From the NCBI RefSeq assembly GCF_019145235.1, contig NZ_JAHSTV010000018.1, positions 1-64,000 on the forward strand: DNA of 64,000 nt, given 5' to 3'. Shown here one piece after another: positions 58,730 to 64,000 of this stretch. The translations under genes and the position numbers were made by a program. The DNA comes from Pseudomonas farris. GTDB lineage: Bacteria > Pseudomonadota > Gammaproteobacteria > Pseudomonadales > Pseudomonadaceae. Below the pieces are notes generated by a model, which saw only the letters and a program-made list of their open reading frames with translations, ran no database searches and was not told the DNA's origin. Within the stretch, counting starts at the first letter, position 1. Each line of letters begins with the position of its first letter.

Positions 58730-59577
58730 CAGGCAGCGCTCCGGGGATGGGTCGAGAACAAGGTCAGCAGTCGTTCCGGGGTCAGTGCCTGTTTCGGCGT
58801 GGCATCGAACAGTACCCGGCGATTGAGCCCGGTGACCCGGTCCGCCAGTCGCCCGACCGCTTCCAGATCATGCTCGATCCACAGCACGGTGATGCCGCTC
58901 TGGCGCCAGTCGCCCAGCAACCGTTCGAACACCTGAATGCCGGCCTCATCGAGGGCCGACATCGGTTCGTCGAGCACCAGCAACTGTGGCGTCGGAATTA
59001 GCCCTTGGGCCAACAAAACGCGCTGGCGCTCACCGCCGGAGAGGGCGCCCATGCGCCGCTTGCGTTTGTCCTGCATGCCGACCCGTTCCAGTGCTTCGCC
59101 GATGGCTGCCGCGTAGTGTTTGCTCAACCCGAGGAACGCCGGGCGCCGCTGGCACATGGCGGCCATAAAGTCGTCGACGGTCATCGGTAAACCGCGATCG
59201 AATTCCAGCGCCTGAGGCACGTAGCCGATGGTCCCCGGTTCGCCAGGCCATTGCAGGCTCAAGCGCCCCTGATGCGGCATTTGCCCGAGTAGGGTTTTGA
59301 TCAGCGAACTCTTGCCGCCACCGTTAGGGCCGACCAGTGCGTGCACGCTGCCGGGCCGGACTTGAAAGGTCACCTTGTCGAGGATCGTCGTGCGACCCAG
59401 CGTGAGACTGACCTCGGCGAAATCCAGCGTAGGCCCCGAAACCTGTGGGAGCGGGCCTGCTCGCGAATGCGGTGTGTCATTTAACGATGATGTTGACTGA
59501 CTGGACGCCTTCGCGAGCAGGCTCGCTCCCACAGGGGATTCGGGGGTGGTCGGGCTGATGGTTTCTTTAGCCGTCAT
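58729..59577 (-). CDS. fpvD: ABC transporter ATPase FpvD (with REP-coded N-terminal part)
   Basis: A 282-residue ATP-binding subunit. Walker A is GPNGGGKSSLIK, the signature LSGGERQRVLLAQGL and Walker B LLVLDEPMSALDE, then the H-loop in WIEHDLE. Residues ~15-45 are unusual: they are translated from a REP doublet (59444-59533), giving PVGASLLAKASSQ and HSRAGPLPQVSG, and the true ABC domain begins at about LDFAEVSLTLG. No start codon lies between the REP and the ABC domain, so the insertion appears to be translated. The ATG overlaps the fpvC stop by four bases. Confidence 0.92.
   Translation of the reverse strand: MTAKETISPTTPESPVGASLLAKASSQSTSSLNDTPHSRAGPLPQVSGPTLDFAEVSLTLGRTTILDKVTFQVRPGSVHALVGPNGGGKSSLIKTLLGQMPHQGRLSLQWPGEPGTIGYVPQALEFDRGLPMTVDDFMAAMCQRRPAFLGLSKHYAAAIGEALERVGMQDKRKRRMGALSGGERQRVLLAQGLIPTPQLLVLDEPMSALDEAGIQVFERLLGDWRQSGITVLWIEHDLEAVGRLADRVTGLNRRVLFDATPKQALTPERLLTLFSTHPRSAA
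59444..59533. repeat. REP hairpin pair inside the fpvD coding sequence
   Basis: TGTGGGAGCGGGCCTGCTCG, ~42-base spacer, and a near-complement (GCAGGCTCGCTCCCACA). It keeps the fpvD frame open. Confidence 0.9.
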
Positions 59578-60503
59578 GCGCCGGACTCCTGAATTGCCCG
59601 AACCACGGTGTTGAGGTTGCCGGTCATTTCTTTTTCGTACTTGTCGGCGGTGTATTCGCCATAGGAAATGTGCGACAGCGGGTACAGCTTCACCCCGGAT
59701 TCACGCTGGATGGTCTCGACGTAAGTGGACGGGAAATCCATCTCCGAGAAGATCACTTTCACGTCCAGTTCCCGCAGTTGATCGATGGTTTTTTTCAGCT
59801 GGCTGGGGCTCGGTTCGATACCGTGGGCCGGCTCGACCACGGCGGTCACTTCCAGGCCAAACTCGCGCAGCAAATAGTCGTAGGCGGCATGCACCGTGGC
59901 CACGCGCAACTCGGCATTCGGCGCCTGGGTCAGTTTTGCCAGGGCGTCGGCGCGCATCTGCCGCAGGCGTTTGCCGTAGGCGCGGGCGTTCTGGGTGTAG
60001 GTTTTGGCGTTGGTCGGGTCAAGCTTGCCCAGTTCCCGGGCGATGTTGTTGACCTGGGCAATGGAGGCGCTGATCGACAAAAACGTGTGCGGATTGACCA
60101 CCTTGCCGGCACCCCGGGCAGCAACGCCGGTGGCGGCCAGCAGGGGCACGTTTTCGTTGGCTTCGATCACCTTGATGTTCGGGGTTTCGCTGGCGGCGAT
60201 CATGCGGTCGGCGAAGTCGTCATGGCCCACGCCGTTAAGCACGACCACGTCCAGCCCGCTGATGCGCTTGATGTCTTCGGCCCGCGGCTCGTAGGCATGC
60301 GGATTGAAACCGGCCGGGATCAGCGGCACCACTTCGGCTTTGTCACCGACGATGTTGGCCACGTAACTGTAATAAGGGTGCAGGGTGATGCCGATGCGCA
60401 GGCGCTTGGCTTCGTCGGCACTGGCCAAAGGTGTCAGCAAACAGGCAAACAGGCCGACTAGCAAGAGGCGAAAAAAGCAATGACATTGAGATGAACTAGG
60501 CAT
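59574..60503 (-). CDS. fpvC: Periplasmic metal-binding protein FpvC
   Basis: A 309-residue ZnuA-like binding protein. Signal peptide from the ATG at 60503 (MPSSSQCHCFFRLLLVGLFA, cleavage near ASADEA). Likely metal ligands are His in GITLHPYYSYV, NPHAYEPRAEDI, VNPHTFLSIS and EPAHGIEPSPSQL, with a C-terminal Glu in FSEMDFPSTYVE. Its role is to bind ferrous iron released from pyoverdine and hand it to FpvDE. A TTG at 60542 would overlap the fpvK stop but would add residues before the signal peptide. Confidence 0.92.
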   Translation of the reverse strand: MPSSSQCHCFFRLLLVGLFACLLTPLASADEAKRLRIGITLHPYYSYVANIVGDKAEVVPLIPAGFNPHAYEPRAEDIKRISGLDVVVLNGVGHDDFADRMIAASETPNIKVIEANENVPLLAATGVAARGAGKVVNPHTFLSISASIAQVNNIARELGKLDPTNAKTYTQNARAYGKRLRQMRADALAKLTQAPNAELRVATVHAAYDYLLREFGLEVTAVVEPAHGIEPSPSQLKKTIDQLRELDVKVIFSEMDFPSTYVETIQRESGVKLYPLSHISYGEYTADKYEKEMTGNLNTVVRAIQESGA

Positions 60504-60538
60504 GGGAAAGCGGTCTTCTCTCGGGTGAAGGCGAGGGT

Positions 60539-61120
60539 TCAATGCCGATGCTGGCGGGTGACGCCGGCATCGAATTGCGCGACGATCTGCTGCCAGCCGG
60601 CGCCGTTGAGCGCAGCGTCGGTGAGATCGTGCGGAGCGGGGAGGGCACTGCCGCGGTTGAGCCAGATGTCTGGCGCGGAGTCGTCTTCAGCGGTCAAACG
60701 CATCAAAAACGAGCCGGCGACGGTTGGGGTCTGGCTCTGGCCGAAGTACGCCTTGGCGTCCAGTAACTGCCAGGCATGGCCGCCGCGGCTGACAGAGCTG
60801 GCGTCCTGGGCAAACGGCGCAAAGCCTTCATCGGCGAGGGTGGCGGGTGTGGGCAGTGCTTGCTGTTCCTGACGCAACAGATGAATTTCATCCAGCGTGA
60901 CCCGCAGGTCGGCGTAAATACCTTGCTCGGATGCGCTCAGATCACGGCGGGCATCCAGTTGATGGCTGCCAACGCTGCTCACTTCCTGAGCCTCGCCACG
61001 CCAGGCGACCACCGAGCCGGCAACCGCCAGGATCATCAGGCACAACAGCAACACATAGAGGGTTTCATGGCCGGCACCGGCCGGGCGAACAACTTGGGTG
61101 GTGGGCGACGTCATGCTCAC
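60539..61120 (-). CDS. fpvK: FpvK, inner-membrane component of pyoverdine iron release
   Basis: A 193-residue protein with one N-terminal membrane helix (YVLLLCLMILAVAGSVVAWR) and a periplasmic domain rich in Trp and Asp, ending DAGVTRQHRH. It corresponds by position to FpvK of the fpvGHJK set, which modulates reduction and release of iron from ferripyoverdine. It starts three bases after fpvJ. A second Met two residues downstream is an alternative start. Confidence 0.88.
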   Translation of the reverse strand: MSMTSPTTQVVRPAGAGHETLYVLLLCLMILAVAGSVVAWRGEAQEVSSVGSHQLDARRDLSASEQGIYADLRVTLDEIHLLRQEQQALPTPATLADEGFAPFAQDASSVSRGGHAWQLLDAKAYFGQSQTPTVAGSFLMRLTAEDDSAPDIWLNRGSALPAPHDLTDAALNGAGWQQIVAQFDAGVTRQHRH

Positions 61121-61122
61121 GT

Positions 61123-61452
61123 TCAGGGCGCCTCGATGTCGGCTTGGTCGATCTCGACGACATGGCCGGGACCGGCGTCGAACAGCACGTAGAACTCGGC
61201 GCCAGGCTTCTTGAACGTCAGGGTCGAATCGGCGCCGAGCTTGCCCGGCACCAGAATGGTTTCGTCGTAGCCGATCACGTCAAGGGTCACTCCCGGTGCG
61301 CCGCTGCCGTCGGAAAAACCGCCGGTGCATTGAATTTGTTCGGCGTCGATGGCTTTGCATTCGCACATCGGGTTATGGGCCAGGGCGCTGGTGCTGAAGG
61401 CGGCGCAGAGCACCAGTAAAACGGCGTGCAGAGGGCGAAAAGCGTTGATCAT
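61123..61452 (-). CDS. fpvJ: FpvJ, small periplasmic protein of pyoverdine iron release
   Basis: A 109-residue secreted protein. Start at 61452 (MINAFRPLHAVLLVLCAAFS; signal ending near ALAHNP) overlaps the fpvH stop by four bases. The mature part has the conserved Cys pair CECKAIDAEQIQC and an immunoglobulin-like pattern (GVTLDVIGYDETILVPGKLG). Its role with FpvC and FpvK is inferred from the P. aeruginosa order. Confidence 0.9.
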   Translation of the reverse strand: MINAFRPLHAVLLVLCAAFSTSALAHNPMCECKAIDAEQIQCTGGFSDGSGAPGVTLDVIGYDETILVPGKLGADSTLTFKKPGAEFYVLFDAGPGHVVEIDQADIEAP

Positions 61453-61991
61453 GGTTTGCCTCCTTGTTTGTTCAGCCATGCGAGGGTGGCCGGGGATGCC
61501 TGGCTCAGGGGGATGGACGCTTGGTGCATGGCACCGTCCCAGCCTTCCATGGTGATCCACAGTTCGGCGTCGGTTTTGGTCTTTTCAGGCACCGGCACCC
61601 CGGCGCCCATGCGGTACGGTGTGCCGAAGAAAATCACCCCGGCGGCGCGCAAGCTGCGTGGTTTGCCAATGCGCAGGTAAGTTGCCTTGACCTGATCGCG
61701 ACAGCTGTCGCAGAGCGCCGCGTTGAAGTACTTGATGGGGCCGGCCGGGCCGTCGGATACGGGGCCTTCGTTGCGAAATTCGGCCAGGCGCAAGCTCCAG
61801 GGGCCGACCTGAACTTCACCGATCTCCCGCTGACCCAGACCGGTGTCACCGCGAAACAGCGCCGCGTCGGCGAAGTACTTGGGCATGAATCCCAGTGGCA
61901 CCATCAACAGCAGCACGTTGATGTGGAAGCGCCATGTGTGCCAGAAATGGCTTAGCGGCGAGCGCGGTTTTTCTGCTGTGACGTGGTTCAT
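61449..61991 (-). CDS. fpvH: FpvH, membrane protein of pyoverdine iron release
   Basis: A 180-residue protein with one N-terminal helix (HINVLLLMVPLGFMPKYFAD) and a periplasmic domain with the motif NAALCDSCRDQVKATYLRIG, a CxxC pair that could bind metal or act in redox. Overlaps fpvG by four bases and fpvJ by four bases, so it is tightly coupled in the operon. FpvH supports the FpvG reductase in P. aeruginosa. Confidence 0.88.
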   Translation of the reverse strand: MNHVTAEKPRSPLSHFWHTWRFHINVLLLMVPLGFMPKYFADAALFRGDTGLGQREIGEVQVGPWSLRLAEFRNEGPVSDGPAGPIKYFNAALCDSCRDQVKATYLRIGKPRSLRAAGVIFFGTPYRMGAGVPVPEKTKTDAELWITMEGWDGAMHQASIPLSQASPATLAWLNKQGGKP

Positions 61992-63193
61992 CGGCTGACC
62001 TCCGTGGCTTCGCGGTTCATGGCCGGCTGACTGGCCACCACCGTCCGTGGACGCTTATTGCTGCGCTTGAGGGCATTGGCCGTGGCCAGGGCGGTGCGTT
62101 TGGTCCAGATCAACAGGCCGCTGAGAACCATCATGCTCAGGATCAGGCCGAAGAAGAACCAGATCAGTTTGATCCAGATACCGCCGAAATCGCCGGTGTG
62201 CAGCGGTCGCATGGATTCGGTCACCAGCTCCAGACCCGAACGGTCTGACAGCAGGCGCGTGGCGGCGATGTCACCGGTATAAGGGTTGACCTCGGCGCTC
62301 TGGAATATCAATGGGTACCAACTGCGTCCGCTCACAGAAAGGTGGCTATAGGCATTGGCGGGCAGGCTGACAGAGCTGTCTTCCAGACCGGGAATGCGCT
62401 CCTTGGCCTCGTGGATCGCACGCTCCAGACTAATCATCGGTGCCGGTGCGCCATCGATGGTGAGCGGTACGCTCTCGCGCGCAACGACGGGGGCGACCGG
62501 TGCAGTGGAAATCGAAATCTGGTTATCGTACAGAGCCGCTTTGATCAGGAACCAGACACTGGTGATCGATATCACCGCGATGAACCAGATCGACCAGATA
62601 CCGCTGAGTCGGTGAAAGTCGCCCCAGAAAATCCGCGCGCCATGACGAAAGCGCAGGGTCGGTCGCAAGAAGCCTTTCCAGAACCGTTTGTAGACCACCA
62701 GCCCGGTCACCAGCGAAGCCAGCATCGGCAGCCCGAGGAAAGACACCAGATACCAGCCCCAGCTGTAGCCGTTGGTGAATGGGACCAGCCACCAGCCATG
62801 CAGTGCACGGGTAAAGCCCTTGAAATTGAACTGCGGGGCAGTGCCCTGGATGACGCCACTGTAAGGATTGACGTAGACCGTTACCGAGCGTCCGTCCGGA
62901 TAGCTGACTTCCACGTCCAGGGCGAAGTGCGACTCGTCAGGGCGGCTGATGCGCTCGACCAGCGTCTGTGGTTCGGCTTTTTTGATGGCGGCGATGATCT
63001 CGTCATAGCTGAGGAGCGGCGCATCGTCCGAAGGCGGACTGGCACGCATTTGCGGGTTGGCGAGCCAGACGATCTCCTGACTGACCACCGCCAGCGTGCC
63101 GGTCACACAGACGATCAATACAAAGAACCAGATGGGCAGCGCCAGCCAGCTATGGACCAGAAACCAGAGTTTTGAGCGGGATTTCTTCGACAT
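61988..63193 (-). CDS. fpvG: FpvG, inner-membrane reductase of ferripyoverdine
   Basis: A 401-residue PepSY-TM protein. Start MSKKSRSKLWFLVHSWLALP at 63193; the longer upstream frame runs through a REP unit and is not used. Helices at ~10-38, ~165-190, ~215-240 and ~345-370 carry several histidines (LVHSWLALP, GDFHRLSGIWSIW) that could hold heme. PepSY modules are at EIIAAIKKAEPQTLVERISR and ISLERAIHEAKERIPG. It reduces Fe(III) in the pyoverdine complex so that iron leaves the siderophore. First gene of the fpvGHJKCDEF operon. Confidence 0.93.
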   Translation of the reverse strand: MSKKSRSKLWFLVHSWLALPIWFFVLIVCVTGTLAVVSQEIVWLANPQMRASPPSDDAPLLSYDEIIAAIKKAEPQTLVERISRPDESHFALDVEVSYPDGRSVTVYVNPYSGVIQGTAPQFNFKGFTRALHGWWLVPFTNGYSWGWYLVSFLGLPMLASLVTGLVVYKRFWKGFLRPTLRFRHGARIFWGDFHRLSGIWSIWFIAVISITSVWFLIKAALYDNQISISTAPVAPVVARESVPLTIDGAPAPMISLERAIHEAKERIPGLEDSSVSLPANAYSHLSVSGRSWYPLIFQSAEVNPYTGDIAATRLLSDRSGLELVTESMRPLHTGDFGGIWIKLIWFFFGLILSMMVLSGLLIWTKRTALATANALKRSNKRPRTVVASQPAMNREATEVSR

Positions 63194-63280
63194 GATTAAA
63201 GGTCTTGTTTCGATGAGAGGACCGCTGCTGTGAGCTTGCCAGCGTGCGGTCCGTGAAAAGTCCGGTCGTGGCTTTTGCCT

Positions 63281-63304
63281 ACGCGACCGACTGCATCTAA
63301 ATAA
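63281..63304 (-). promoter_or_regulatory. Weak candidate iron-starvation box before fpvG
   Basis: On the minus strand TTATT-N16-CGT, correct spacing but two mismatches in the -35 pentamer, about 90 bases before the fpvG ATG. Proposed only because the operon is expected to be PvdS-controlled. Confidence 0.25.
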
Positions 63305-63369
63305 GACGTATGAGCATCCGAAATCCCGAAAGGGGATATGAAAGTAAATGTTTCGTGTTTCTGCCTTGG

Positions 63370-63393
63370 GTGGGAGCGGGCTTGCTCGCGAAG
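63370..63393. repeat. Single REP unit
   Basis: GTGGGAGCGGGCTTGCTCGC-GAAG without a partner arm, between fpvG and the VOC gene; probably a decayed doublet. Confidence 0.85.
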
Positions 63394-63417
63394 GGGCTCG
63401 AACATTCACTGAAAAAC

Positions 63418-63876
63418 TCAACCCTGCTTAAACATCTCCTTCGCCCGCTGTTCAATCTGTTCCTGAGTCAGATCCTCTTTGTGCGTGGCCAGAAACCACA
63501 AATGCCCGTAGGGATCCTTCAAAGTCCCCGAACGGTCGCCATAAAACTGATCCTTGACCTCGGACACCTGCGTGGCACCGGCATCGATGGCCTGTTTAAA
63601 GGACTTGTCCACATCGTTCACATACAGATGCAGCCCCACGGACGACGACTTGTCCGGGTTGCTCAATGGGCCCTGGTCACATGGCGTGCCAAGCATGATC
63701 GGGCAGTCACCGATACGCAGTTCTGCGTGACCGATGCCGCCGTCGGGCATTGACAGGCGCATGACTTCGGTGGCGCCAAAGGCTTTCTTGTAGAAGTCGA
63801 TGGCTTCGGCAGCTTTCTGAATGCCCAGATAAGGGGTGATGCTGTGATAACCCTCTGGAATAGGTTTTACGCTCAT
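63418..63876 (-). CDS. VOC family protein (PhnB/glyoxalase-like)
   Basis: A 152-residue protein of the vicinal-oxygen-chelate fold, PhnB-like branch: ITPYLGIQKAAEAIDFYKKA at the start, GIGHAELRIGDCPIMLGTPC in the middle, and QFYGDRSGTLKDPYGHLWFL at the end, with a His in GHAEL and Glu/Asp in the D-P-Y-G-H stretch as likely metal or ligand residues. Exact substrate unknown. A single REP unit separates it from fpvG. Confidence 0.88.
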   Translation of the reverse strand: MSVKPIPEGYHSITPYLGIQKAAEAIDFYKKAFGATEVMRLSMPDGGIGHAELRIGDCPIMLGTPCDQGPLSNPDKSSSVGLHLYVNDVDKSFKQAIDAGATQVSEVKDQFYGDRSGTLKDPYGHLWFLATHKEDLTQEQIEQRAKEMFKQG

Positions 63877-64000
63877 GACGGTTCTCCTTTTATTATGGGG
63901 TTAAGGTGTTCCTTCGCCGATTTCCGGTCGAATAACTATAGGTCAGCCCCTTTCCCGCAACCGAGTGCCCGACGAGCAGCAGTGCCACTGTTCAGCTATC
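63877..64000. other. Upstream region of the VOC gene
   Basis: About 120 bases with a GGAGAA ribosome site just before the VOC start (minus strand). No other feature is seen before the window end. Confidence 0.5.

Overview
The window is chromosomal DNA of a fluorescent Pseudomonas, most likely of the P. fluorescens group. Evidence: a pyoverdine locus (pvdS, a ~4,330-residue pvdL, pvdH, an MbtH-like gene, fpvGHJKCDEF), an acyclic-terpene (atu) cluster, many Pseudomonas-type REP hairpins ending in GTGGGAGCGGGCTTGCTCGCG, and high-GC Pseudomonas codon use everywhere except the first ~3.5 kb.

Layout. 1-3.6 kb: an AT-rich segment of different composition with two coupled minus-strand genes that look recombinase/integrase-associated, the second running off the window; this looks like the end of a genomic island. 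3.6-6.8 kb: a receiver-only response regulator, dgt, and a yqjK-yqjE-yqjD-like trio. 6.8-10.5 kb: an Amt ammonium transporter behind a sigma-54 promoter, a KefB-type antiporter with a G10 coding tract, and a glutaredoxin-like protein. 10.5-22.1 kb: a small unknown gene behind an SOS box, a pseudouridine synthase, a small lipoprotein, molybdenum cofactor genes (mobA, moaB, moeA), yegS, a NarL-type two-component pair, a degenerate HPt-like protein, cheV behind a sigma-28 promoter, a MOSC protein, ppnP and an exonuclease.

22.2-31.4 kb: the atuABCDEF operon with divergent atuR and two mirror-image operators. It encodes citronellyl/geranyl-CoA breakdown, including both subunits of geranyl-CoA carboxylase; atuG and atuH are absent. 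31.5-33.4 kb: a periplasmic solute-binding protein and an IucB/PvdYII-like acetyltransferase with a PvdS-type promoter.

33.5-63.2 kb: pyoverdine region. PvdS, behind a Fur-like box, is expected to drive the iron-starvation boxes (TAAAT-N16-CGT) seen before the acetyltransferase, pvdL, pvdH and the MbtH-like gene. PvdL starts the acylated Glu-Tyr-Dab ferribactin chain, PvdH supplies diaminobutyrate, and FpvG-K with FpvC-F release and recover iron from ferripyoverdine in the periplasm. Between pvdL and pvdH lie an alpha/beta hydrolase, a disulfide-exchange operon (dsbD, a membrane TlpA-like gene, dsbG), an OmpR-type two-component pair and a GNAT gene. The window closes with a VOC-family protein. 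REP hairpins punctuate this half; one lies in frame inside the 5' coding part of fpvD.
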